Below, one piece after another: positions 12,655-22,635 of a stretch of 64,000 bases of DNA. The position numbers were made by a program, and so were the translations under genes. The stretch is from assembly GCF_009727055.1 (NCBI RefSeq), contig NC_052349.1, positions 95,615,223-95,679,222 of the forward strand. Direction: 5' to 3'. Below the pieces are notes generated by a model that did no database searches, was not told the origin of the DNA, and saw nothing but the letters and a program-made list of their open reading frames with translations. The DNA comes from Benincasa hispida (lineage: Eukaryota > Streptophyta > Magnoliopsida > Cucurbitales > Cucurbitaceae). The first letter of the stretch is position 1, and each line of letters opens with the position of its first letter.

Positions 12655-13467
12655 GTAGGCTTACTGATTCTTCTCCAAACAAGAACCACCGATTTACAAA
12701 TATCACTACATTTAAGAACTGGCTAGCGACCCAATTGCAAATAAAATATTTGGGAAAGGCTCAGTTTGTTCTTGGTATTCAGATCTTTTGAGATCGAAAG
12801 AACAAAATGCTAGCACTGTCTCAAGCATCGTACATTGACAAGATTTTTATCAAGTATTCGATGCAGAACTCCAAGAGGAGCCTATTGCCTTTCAGGCATG
12901 GAGTTACTTTGTCTAAGGAACAGTGTCCTAAGACACCTCAAGAGGTTAAGAATATGAGACAGGTCCCTTATGCATCTATCGTGGGCAGTTTAATGTATGT
13001 GATGTTATGTACCAGACCTGACATCTGCTATGCAGTGAGAATAGTCAATAGATATCAATCTAATATTGGATATGATCACTGGACTGTCGTTAAGAACATC
13101 CTCAAGTATCCACGAAGAACAAGTGACTACATGTTTGTGTATGGTTCTAAGGATTTGATCCTTACAAGATACATGAACTCTGATTTTTAGAATGATAGGC
13201 ATTCTCACAAATCCAATTCAGGACCAGTGTTCACTCTTAGCGGAAGGGCAGTAGTATGGTGAAGCACCAACAGGGGTGCATCGCGGACTCCACCATGAAA
13301 GCTGAATATGTAGTGGCTTGTGAAGCTTCTAAGAAAACCGTTTGGCTCAAGAAATTGTTGACTGATCTGAAAGTTATTCCAGACATGTCAAAGCTCATCA
13401 CACTTATTGTGATAATAGTGGTGCTATGGCTAATTCCCATGAGCCTAGGAGTCATAAGTGCGACAAG
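12655..13467 (+). pseudogene. Copia element C: RT end and RNase H, first half
   Basis: Starts in the RT palm/thumb (ATQLQIKYLGKAQFVLGIQIF near 12730-12790), continues with LALSQASYIDKIFIKYSMQN, LCTRPDICYAVRIVNRYQSN and the RNase H block (STMKAEYVVACEASKKTVWL, where MKAEY carries an RNase H active-site acidic residue). Frameshifts near 13190 and 13255. It stops at SHKCDK (13450-13467), where a TG..CA element is inserted; the missing remainder (HIKRKYHLIREIVHRGD) is found 13.4 kb away at 26827. The left end is truncated by the Gypsy LTR remnant. Confidence 0.85.
13463..13467 (+). other. Left target duplication (ACAAG) of LTR B
   Basis: ACAAG before the TG start at 13468 pairs with GCAAG at 26822-26826 after the CA end: four of five bases agree. 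Confidence 0.65.
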
Positions 13468-13497
13468 TGATGACATGCAGAAATGCATGTCATCTTA
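13468..13497 (+). other. Terminal stem-loop of LTR B
   Basis: GATGACATGC and GCATGTCATC are perfect inverted repeats separated by AGAAAT, at the very LTR end. A corresponding hairpin with different bases but preserved pairing is found at 60064-60097. Confidence 0.7.
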
Positions 13498-14067
13498 GGC
13501 CTTTTACTTAGAATTATTAAGGTTTTTAAGTAGAATATGCATCAGTCATGATAGAAATTCACAAGAAAATGAGCTTGCGTCGATCAGCATGTTGAATCTC
13601 AGCTAAACTATTATTATACATTATTATGCGTTCAATGTTCTACTTTTGTAGCTAAAATAGGAAATGGATGCAAATGCGGAAATCGAACCATCGCATAGAT
13701 GACTGCATGTGGAGAAACTCTCCATCGCAAAGTCGAACGTGTTGATCAACACATGGATGTTGTGATAATCAGTCGTATGCGTCCATCGCATGGGAGTTGC
13801 GCTCGCCTAACAATTACGGTCATCATATAGAGTTGCGGTATTAAGCGAATGGGGTCATTGAATAATTGCGGCTACGCGACAACGCATACTAATGGGAGCA
13901 ACACAAGGTTGGTGGAATGAACGCATCAACGCATCTACCTCGAGAAAAACCAAAAGATGATGCTGACATTTCACCTACCACGCCTATTAGTGACAGAGAT
14001 TCAAAACGGACTAACGCGCCGAATGTCAGACTCAAAGCAGTCCAATTAATGTTGTCGGTGACCCAAG

Positions 14068-14078
14068 CTCTATAAATA
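14068..14078 (+). promoter_or_regulatory. TATA box of LTR B
   Basis: CTCTATAAATAG about 600 bases after the LTR start, where the U3/R promoter of a plant LTR is expected. Confidence 0.45.
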
Positions 14079-15052
14079 GAAGCCAATGAGCTGAAATTTA
14101 AGTTATCCAGGGATTTCCCCTCGATCCAAACAAAATGCATGAGAAGACGTTGCGAGTCTTCACCTCCTACATCCATTCCGAGTGATGATCGGAGCCTTCA
14201 ACTAGAGCTAGATCTCCAAGAGTCAGCACCACCACCCATCCATGGCACCACCGGACCTTCTCTTCTTTCTAGGCCTGGACTAATGCTTCCTTATGTCTGC
14301 CATTACCTTAAGGCTAGTGTAACGGAGGGCTTCCTCGCAAGAAGCTTTTATAGTCAGGGGTGACACAGCTTGTTTGCCTTTCTTCTTTCTTTTCGGTACG
14401 TTAGGGTCGTTCGGGTGGAAAATCGAGTTGCGTACTGGGTGAAGCTTAGTCTTCAAACCATTTCACTTGCTTGCTACCCGGCTCCATAGTAACAAAGTGG
14501 AAAGTAGGCTCGCCCCCATAACCACACGAGAGGGTAACGAGATCCAACTGGATGGTCACGCTTCTTCGAGAACGGTTTTTCCCTCAATTTGAAAGCAGCA
14601 TTTTTCCTTCTTCTTCTGAAACCTTGGGGAAGTCGCCTCGCCTATGAGTAGTAAAATGACGTTATGGCTTCCTACTTCATCTGAGCTAAGAACAGATCGG
14701 AGAAGGTTACCAAGTTGAGTAGAGGGACATGTTGAAGGGAGCAAAAGTACTGAAATGAAGGATATGGCTAAGTTCATTCATTTATCAGTTTCGTTTTCTG
14801 AGCCCCCTGTGCTAGGGTAAGTAAGCTGATGGTCGTAACCGTGGGATCTTCTCCAAAGTGTATCAAAACACTAGGAAGCACGATACCACGTCCTGCTTTA
14901 GGTTGTGTCAAACCTAGAGCAGACACCAAGAAATCTGTACCACTGATACCACCCAATAGATAACCTCCTAAAGGGAGGCCGGTACCAACATCCAAGATAG
15001 GTACTCGAAAATTTATACCCTTTACCGCAACCGATCACTTCCAATGACATAA

Positions 15053-15093
15053 AACATTTCCTATTGATTTGTCCCCTGGACCTATTCTATCTT
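15053..15093. repeat. Inverted repeat arm 1 in organelle-like block
   Basis: GATTTGTCCCCTGGACCTATTCT-like text (about 15067-15089) is the reverse complement of 16506-16532 apart from a five-base CTAGA difference. The arms are 1.4 kb apart. Confidence 0.65.
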
Positions 15094-15912
15094 TTTCGAT
15101 GCGCGATTTCATTCGTAGAAGAAGTGCTGTTGTTGTGAATAAGGTGGACCCTTCTTTCCCGTTTCATCAAGGAATGGAAAGTCGCACTCGTCTCTCTGGG
15201 GGGCCGCGCCCTCTCTTCTTTTTTGATATATAGTGGATGCTCCGGCGGTGTGGCTTTGGCCATTGGCTTTAGCCAAGAAAAAGGCGAGTTAAGGACGCAG
15301 AAAGAAAGGAGGCTGCTGATCAAGAAGCAAAAATGGCTGCATACGAGTAAGCCCACTTTGGTCGCAGCAGGAGCTGCGGGCAAGTGCTTGGTAGGCCAAC
15401 AGCCTAGTGAACCGGGTGGGGCACTCGATGAAAGGAGGGCACATTGAGTAAGTACGAGAAATTGGCCCCGCTTCGCTTTATTAAAAGTAAGGACCACTAC
15501 GGACTTCTCTTCTATTACATACAAGTGGGCCAGCCAGTGCTCCTAGTAGGTAAATCAATCCGTGCATACTCCGTGAATCACTCTATGCATTCCTCCCCTT
15601 TGTTAAGTGAGACCAGGAAGTTGTAGTTGTGTTTCAGGTCATTCAATCTACTGAACTGACTTTCCTTTTTTCGATAAAGTACCACAGTTCAAATTTTTTT
15701 AGAAAGCTCCCCAGGGATCGAAATCCGATTTCTTTCCTAGGGCCAACCTAGAAAGAAAGAAAGAGGGTCTCTTTCTTCCTTTTTCTATTCCTGTCCTTCC
15801 TGCTGCTATTGATGGAGAAGCATTGAGCAAGGCAAGGAGTCAAGACATTGTTAGCTAAAATCTCTGCCCTTAGTATCTTCCTCCGCTCTGCTCCTCTCCC
15901 TATGGTCGAGCT

Positions 15913-16100
15913 GGAATCTCTTTAGGATCTACTCCAGCATTTAGAAGTTGGTTAATCGGTAAAGATAAGTGTACATGATGTCTTACCCAAGAAAAAGACC
16001 CAAGTCCTAGCAGACCCGCTAAATAGTGATTCAACATAGATTCTACATCTTGGAACCAAGCCAATTTTGGAGCTGCCTTGTGATAATGAAACCAACCAGA
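15913..16100 (-). pseudogene. psaA: Plastid psaA fragment (photosystem I P700 apoprotein A1)
   Basis: Minus-strand translation gives [20 protein letters not shown], then LAGLLGLGS and [15 protein letters not shown], an internal stretch of plastid PsaA around residues 190-250 in the usual numbering. PsaA (about 750 residues) binds the P700 chlorophyll pair in photosystem I. Only about 60 codons are present and both ends fall abruptly into unrelated sequence. Several substitutions against the strongly conserved protein (for example SWVRHHVHL where SWAGHQVHV is usual) and a frame break just before GWFHYH (near 16102) show a non-functional transferred copy. Confidence 0.9.
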
Positions 16101-16505
16101 AAAAAGTCAGCACTCAATCGACCTGATTCTCTTGAGGTAGCATACCCCAGATTGAAGGAATAGGAAATTGGGTACTCGACAGAAGGTCGAGAAGAGTTTC
16201 CTCTTTTTTTTTCCTCCTCTTCCTATTGATCAGAAGCATCCAGCAGCGTCACGCCAGTCGAAAGAGTTGAGCTACTAAGCTAAGCCGCTGTTGGGGAACT
16301 CGGTAGAAGCTATTTGCCGCTTCCGCCTCTGACGGCTTCACAAATAGTTACGAAAAGACCTTCCTCTAAATTGATATGTGAAAGTACGCTAGTATGATCC
16401 AGAGAAACGTGTGGTTTCTGAACCCATTGAGATGACCCAAGAATTTCGCTATTTCGATTTTGCTAGTCCTTGGGAACAACGTAGCAACGGATAATTAAGA
16501 ATCAG

Positions 16506-16532
16506 AATAGGTCTAGTCCAGGGGACAAATCA
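16506..16532. repeat. Inverted repeat arm 2 in organelle-like block
   Basis: Partner of 15067-15089 in opposite orientation, with an extra CTAGA. Confidence 0.65.
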
Positions 16533-16564
16533 GCAGCCTTGACGTGCATCCGCTGGAAGCAAGT

Positions 16565-19500
16565 TGTAAAACTCGAACCCTAATTACTTTAAGTAAGAAT
16601 AAGTAATGTATTGTCTGCTAATGAGCTAAATGAAGCCATGTCTTAGGAAAGATAGAAGATGGAAGCAAGAAGAAATAAGCTCTTGGGTTGCTAAGTGTAA
16701 AAGTAGGACAAAACTCAACTAGGCTAAGAAAAGTCATGCTTGATGATCGAATGCATAATAAGCATATGGATGAGACAGTGCCATCTAATGAGGTGTAGTA
16801 CTAAAGTAATATTGTGAGTTCAGTTAGCAAAAGAAAATTTTCTAAATCTTAGCCCTTCATCATCAATAGTGGGCAAGGTGGCACAAGGAGGGTTCATGCT
16901 AAATTTTAGGCGGTGATAAAAGCAAGAAGGTCGAATTCATTGGGTCGGTTTGAACAAACTACTCAGGCTATTTGTGTAATTTCAATGGCTCTCAAAAGCT
17001 CTGTGTCTATTTTCTGTGGCTATGCTGCTGGAGGGAAAATTTGCCAGAATAAGGCCGAAGGGGCAAAATAAAGACGAAAAGTTCGTTTCTCAGATGAATC
17101 TAGGCCATCAGTAAAGAATTGAAACTCCAGGATGAATTACGAAGTGTTTTGAGCTAAAAATTTGAGATAATATTGTTAACTCAGTTATAAACAACTTTGT
17201 ACAATGAAACTTTTTTAGATGAGGCCTGAAAATCGAGTTATATATTTTTGAAATTTGAACTGGAAACTGTTGAACAAACAGGCAGCTGCTTGAATTGGAG
17301 CCAATGATGAAGTTTTGAATCTCCAGATAAAACGACAAGGAATTTCAAGCTGAAGTTTTAAGATATTGTTGCTAACTCAATTCTAAACAAGTTTGTGGAA
17401 GAAAGTTTCTTGAAAATAGTTCTGGATTTTGAGTTAATAAATTTTGAAGTTGAAACAGAGAATCTGTGCATAAGCAGACAGCTGCTTGGGAAGAACAAGC
17501 AAACAACTCACCATAGAGAGCGAGAGCGAGAAAAGAAGCATGAGGATCTCGCTCAGGATGATAATCTTGCTAATTTTGTGCTAAAAATCTCGCTCAAAAA
17601 GGAAATCTCGCTAGAAATTTGGGCTGAATCTTGTTGGTGTGGTGAGTATCACTAGGTTGAAGTTTTGCTAATGATATGCTTGATCTCTCTCATGAGGATC
17701 TCGCTCATGAAGATGAATTCACTCATAATGGTTATCTCGCTAGTAATATTTTTTTGATGAGGAAAGTCCCATTAGTAAACGAACTAGTTAAGGTACTTTG
17801 CTAAGAATTCTATGGAAGTTAACCGAGAATTATGTCCTTTCAAGCCAAGAAGAGCTAGAAGAGGTGTATAAATCGTTAAATTCCCCGACGAGTTATGAGT
17901 GACTATGTGATGATTTAATGTTTTAATGATTTAGAAACCATGATTTCTTTGAAGCTATTTCTCATGCTAAGTGTTTCTATGAAGTGCCAAGCAACATATG
18001 TTTGAAGTTATTTCTCATGCTAAGTAAAGCATGTTTTCCATGGAAATTGACATGATTTAAGTATGTTATCTTGTCCAAATACTTTCAGCATGTTTTAGTA
18101 ACTCCATTTCCATAATGAACTAGTATGATGATTTGAGCACTAAGCCTTAGTTTTCAACTAAATATTTATGACTAGTTATACGATGGATACTGAAGGACGA
18201 TGAGAAGGTATCCTAAGGATACTGAACGACAATGAGAAGGTATCCTAGTTAAGTACTTAAGGTATGACGGTACTCAGTTATAAGCACGTGCACGTAAGTA
18301 ATACGAGGTCGAGGGATTGAGCAAAGTTATTCTCATTCTAAATTTTATGTGATTCCAAGGAACTTATTTCTATGATTGAAAGCATGATCAACGCATGATG
18401 TCTACTAATGTATGATTTTTCCAAGTATGTTTTCCATGTCTAATGCATGTTAGTGGTTTTTACAAGCTAGTTCAACATGATTTAAGCCAACTTATTTTAC
18501 AAAGTATGAAGCATGTGTTAGGGTTAAAGCTAAGGTTGAATGAAGCTTGATGTACTATGTAGTAAATACCTGAGGTTGTCAAAGTACATGCGTTGGTATT
18601 CCTAAACATAATGAAAAGGAATATTGAAGGTAGGGAAGCTATCCTAAAGAGTTTTCTATGCTATACTTGAAAACTATTCTTTTAATGCTCTTCGAGAACT
18701 TGGTAGCTTAAGTGAGCCGGTTACTGAAGGTGAGGAAGGTATCTGAATAAATGTACCTAATGTGTTTACGGTACATAGAAAACTCCACATGCACGTAGGT
18801 AGTTTTGAATGAGAGGCCGAAGTATAGGTCTCCTAGGCCATATACAAGCAAAGAGAGGCCGAAGTATAGGTCTCTTGGCCGATAACAGACGTTGGGAGCT
18901 AGAGCGATGTATGCTCGTTCTCAACTAGGGAATAATGATGTTTAATGGTGTTTAAGAGTAGTTATCAATGTTTATGTTTAGAGGAAGTTGCTTGAGATGC
19001 CCATTAGTATATTTAAAGAGATTGACGTAGGGGTCTCTCTTAGCCATAGTTCAGTATGAAGAGATCAAAGTAGGGGTCTCATCTGGCCATGGCTTGGCAT
19101 TGGGAATTAGAGCGATGAATGTTTATCTCAACTAAGATTCAGGTTTCATATACAATGGTTTTAAGGGTTTTAGGTACACGTTTACTTGGCATATTTTAGT
19201 TCCAGTATTATGTTTTCGAGCTTTTAGGTTAAGCATGAGATTTATGTTTTTATTATCACTCACTGGGCTTCTAGCTCATGTTTTCAAATGTTTTCTTTTT
19301 AGGTAGCGGTCAGTTCCCAAAAGACTTTTTTGCTACTGCTCTGCCACTTAAAGAAACAGGTTGAAGGAAGCGTAATTGAAAACCTATATTAGTTAGTACA
19401 CATGTGTCTGTCTAGTGACTAGTATTCTTGATGGGGCTCATTAAGTTGTAATATTCATGTATGAACAATGTTGCGAAATCCTGTAATGTAAATGTTAAGT

Positions 19501-19660
19501 TCTGAGTTAATATGTTCGTATATTGATGATATGTATGTATTCAGAGTTTGAACAAAATTTAACAGGTTAGATATGCAGTAAGTGCCAGCAAAAGGGTTGG
19601 TAACTACTGTAGTCACCATTCCATCCAGGTTATGAGGGTAATCTAGAGTAGGGTGTGACA
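16565..19660 (+). repeat. 5' LTR of Gypsy D (3.1 kb)
   Basis: TG..CA repeat. Contains GAGCGAGA/TCTCGCT repeats (17515-17740), hairpin repeats with GGATAC..GTATCC ends (18186-18255), a palindrome CACGTGCACGTA (18284-18295) and GAGA..TCTC hairpins (18808-18870, 19015-19085). The small open frames at 17108-17655 and 19455-19706 are LTR sequence. Confidence 0.9.
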
Positions 19661-19663
19661 AGT

Positions 19664-19675
19664 TGGTATTAGAAC
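19664..19675 (+). other. Primer-binding site, Gypsy D
   Basis: TGGTATTAGAAC, a two-mismatch version of the initiator tRNA-Met site TGGTATCAGAGC, four bases after the 5' LTR. Confidence 0.75.
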
Positions 19676-19766
19676 ATATGATTTTGGGAAAAGAGAGAGA
19701 GTTCATGCATGAGTCTAGGTCCCTTAACGTAAGTTCCTAACATGTGTACTACATAATTAGGAAAAG

Positions 19767-20297
19767 ATGCTGAGAAGAAGTGGCATGCAGAGCAATCAGA
19801 CAGTAGATGGGGACCCTGACCCTACCTTTAAAAGTTTCGATATTCGAGAGAATCCAGATTTTAGTGAACAGAAAGGTAAAGACCCGGTAAATCAAGAAAC
19901 GACTTCAGACAAGAAGTCAAAGATTCCGCAGACAGGAACAGATCCTCAGTTAGTGGACAGAATATTTAACAGGATCATTAAGAGGTTGGCAGAAAGTGTC
20001 GAATCCATTCTGGCGGATTCCGAAAGGAAGTATGGTATTGAGAAAGACCTAATAGATATAGATAAAGGACAGAGAGCTACAAATCAGCATAGTGTAGGAA
20101 GGAAGAAGCCAAGACTTTTGGTTAGTATGGGTGATAGATCAAGTTTTTGGCATCCTACCGAGCTAGTAGCTAGTACAGGTAAGAAACCCTTATGTACGAA
20201 TTATGGTAAGCATCATCGAGGGACATGTTACAGAGGGAAAAACGAATGTTTCCAATGCAGACAGGCAAGATATTTCAAGAAGGAATGCCCCAGCTAG
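19767..20297 (+). pseudogene. Gypsy D gag remnant with damaged zinc knuckles
   Basis: 176-codon open frame. The N-terminal part is charged and unremarkable; the C-terminal part is a retroviral-type double zinc knuckle region, LCTNYGKHHRGTC followed by CFQCRQARYFKKEC. In the first knuckle the second Cys is Tyr, and in the second the His is Tyr, so neither can bind zinc normally. A full Gypsy gag would be several hundred residues; most of the capsid part is missing. After the stop at 20296 similar sequence continues in other frames to about 20480. Confidence 0.7.
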
Positions 20298-20919
20298 GTC
20301 AAGGAGTTCTGACAGAACACAGAATGACTTTATAGACGATAGATAAGCCTAGTGGCTCAAGAGCCAAGGAAGGGATTCGAAAGAAGAAAAACGAGAAAGG
20401 AAGCAGGAATACCTCAGCGGTAGGGCAGGTTTTACGAAGTGACCCACCGGAGGCAGAGGAGTCACCTAATGTTGTGAATGGTAAAGTAAATTTATGTACC
20501 AGTATATTTATGAAATAGTTGCTTATGGTGCTATACCTTTATTGTTATCTAGCATGTTGCACTGCTTGTAGGAAAGATTGTAGAGAGCATGTCCCTAAGT
20601 AGTTATTATTATGTTGTGGAGAGGTTGTAATAGTATAAGAGTTCTACAGGATCTGGGGTAGTTATTGATAATTGTAGTTTATGAAGTGATTTCATTAGAT
20701 TTCCTGTAATTGATGTCACTCTAGAGCATGGATTTCCCGAATAAATATTACGACCATATGAATTGTTTTAAGAATAAATAATGTTCGAGAGATTTGGTAG
20801 GCAAGAGACAATATTTCTAGGAAGCAAAGGAATACTTTCAGGAAGCTTAATATCAGTAGTGAAGGCTATGAAGCTACTAAGTAAAAGATGTGAAGCCTAT
20901 TTAGCCCATTGACGATTTT

Positions 20920-21110
20920 GTAGGATGAGAAGCTGAAACCTGAAGATGTACCGGTTGTACAAGAGTTTCTGGATGTTTTCCCTGAAAAGTTATTAGGTTC
21001 ACAACCTGACAGGGAAGGTGAGTTTACTATCGATTTAATTTTACATACAACACCTATTTTTTCAGGTACCATTATGGATGGTGCCAGAAAAACTTAAGGA
21101 GTTGAAAGTT
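20920..21110 (+). pseudogene. Gypsy D protease/RT junction fragment
   Basis: Frame reading EDVPVVQEFLDVFPEKLLGS followed by PDREGEFTIDL, the well-conserved linker before reverse transcriptase in plant Gypsy polyproteins. It breaks off soon after, so the RT catalytic core (YxDD) is not present. Confidence 0.75.
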
Positions 21111-21234
21111 CAGTTGAGACTAGGTTGAGACCATATACCATTGACAAGCAATGAAACTTAATTTGATTGAGAAAGACCCACCGATGTATCTAAACTATAT
21201 CTTTGATCGGAAGGAACTGAACCTGCAGTAAAGA

Positions 21235-21850
21235 AGATGGTTGAACTGATCAAAGACTATGACTGCTCAATTGTGGACCACCTTGGCAAGGAAAATGTTG
21301 TAGCTAATGCATTGAGTAAGAAATCCTTGGGATCCAAAGTAGTCCTTGGATCGGTATCAGGAATGTTACCCTAGGAGTTCAAGGGTTCTAGGGTCACTTT
21401 ATCAGTAGGTCAGGCAGAAGGATTGATTACTAGATTTTAAGTAAGACCTATTCTGATGGAAGATCTTAAGCATGAATAGTAAAAAGGATCCTGATCTCAG
21501 AAGCTTGCAGAAGAAGTGAGCAAGGCAGTAAGAACTAATTTTTAGTTAGGAGTAGATGGAATGTTAGTAAAGGAAGGAAGAATGTGTATGCCTAACGTGT
21601 TGCAGCTTAAGCAAGCTATTCTAGAATAGGCGTACAGTTCTGCTTACTCCATGCATCCAAGAAACACCAAGATGTATAGAACTTTGAAGAGATTGTAGTG
21701 GTGGCTTACAACGAAGAAAAGGCATAGCTGAGTATGTAGACAAATGTTTGATTTGTCAACAAGTGAAACCTGGAAGGCAGAGGTTGGCAGGATTACTCAA
21801 ACCACTACCAGTACCTAAGTGGAAGTCAGAAGTCACGCAGGATAGACTTT
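21235..21850 (+). pseudogene. Gypsy D RNase H end and integrase N-terminus
   Basis: LIKDYDCSIVDHLGKENVVA followed by NALSKKS (21248-21325) is the end of the Gypsy RNase H domain. From about 21600 the integrase zinc-finger region follows (AYSMHPRNTKMYRTLKRL, then CLICQQVKPGRQR-like text, 21745-21785) in broken frames. The catalytic core of integrase is absent or unrecognisable beyond 21850. Confidence 0.75.
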
Positions 21851-22134
21851 TCACTAGAAATAGAATGTGTAGCAGGTTTGCTCAGAGGTTGGTGGCAAAC
21901 ATGAAGTCTATTCTAGTGAATTAAGAGGAAAGGGTGTAATTTAGAGGAAGTCCTAGTCAGATTAATCTTAAGACGAGGGAAAAGATGAGCAATAGTGAGC
22001 TCGAAATGTACCAAGGGTACGTTGAGTATAAAAATAAGGAACAAAATGGTCAGCAGAAGGTAAAAAGGAAAAGGTCCAGATCTATTGATGTTCCAGGTAA
22101 TAGCTTGAAGTTTGAATTGTAACTGAGCTAAGGA

Positions 22135-22275
22135 CTAGTATAGTTAAGGAAACCTTATGTATACAGTATGGTAAGCCATAGTTGGGAAATGTTATAGTAG
22201 AAAGAATGTCTTCTCCCAAGTATGGATAGATAGGACATCCTAAGAAGAGTGCCCTCGGTTAGGTCGAGAAGTCTA
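22135..22275 (+). pseudogene. Second gag zinc-knuckle remnant in Gypsy D
   Basis: After the integrase part the frames again read like a gag zinc-knuckle region (LCIQYGKP..LGKCYSRKN then DRTS.EECPRL), parallel to 20190-20295. Gag should occur once and before pol, so the interior is a recombinant of two copies or contains a duplicated piece. Confidence 0.55.
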
Positions 22276-22584
22276 GTTGACAAAAATATTGATTTCACAG
22301 CTAGCAAGTAATTCTAAGGTATGACAACTGGAAAAGAATGTTCCAGTGATATTGCTGGGAAATGGAAAAGGACCACCCTAGTAATAAATGAATACTATGA
22401 CTCAATGGAGAATGAAAGAGTTACCAGAGGATGTAACAAACACTGTGAACTATTATGACCAAGTTGTTCATACGTACTGGTATTATTTAATATGGACAAA
22501 GTTAATATCAGAGTAGAAAGAGGAAAGAAAAGAAGAAGGTTGTAAAGTTTACGACCAAAGGATGTTGTGAAACTCTAGTTATAA

Positions 22585-22634
22585 GTAAGTCCGAGCAAAT
22601 TTCGAGGACGAAATTTCTTTTAGGGGGGAGGAAT
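22585..22634 (+). other. End of pol and polypurine tract, Gypsy D
   Basis: CGAGGACGAAATTTCTTTTA (the conserved FRGRNFF/FEDEISS end of Gypsy pol) followed by the purine run AGGGGGGAGGAA just before the 3' LTR start at 22636. Confidence 0.8.
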
Positions 22635-22635
22635 T

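Larger units (their letters stand above)
14265..16550. other. Organelle-derived DNA (plastid and probable mitochondrial)
   Basis: Base composition and style change sharply from the AT-rich, GCAT-rich LTR to higher-GC sequence rich in GAAAGAAAG and CTTTCTTT runs, as in plant mitochondrial DNA. Inside is an unmistakable plastid psaA piece (15913-16100); plant mitochondrial genomes commonly carry plastid pieces, so a mitochondrial source of the whole block is my inference. Minus-strand frames 14995-14774, 14777-14556 and 15524-15087 are open, but I could not name them. Boundaries are estimated from composition. Confidence 0.6.

Noticed and set aside
15087..15524. 145-codon minus-strand frame in the organelle-like block
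   Set aside because: No recognisable family; probably a chance frame in mitochondrial-type intergenic DNA.
15913..16100. Functional psaA
   Set aside because: Only about 60 of some 750 codons, with substitutions and a frame break.
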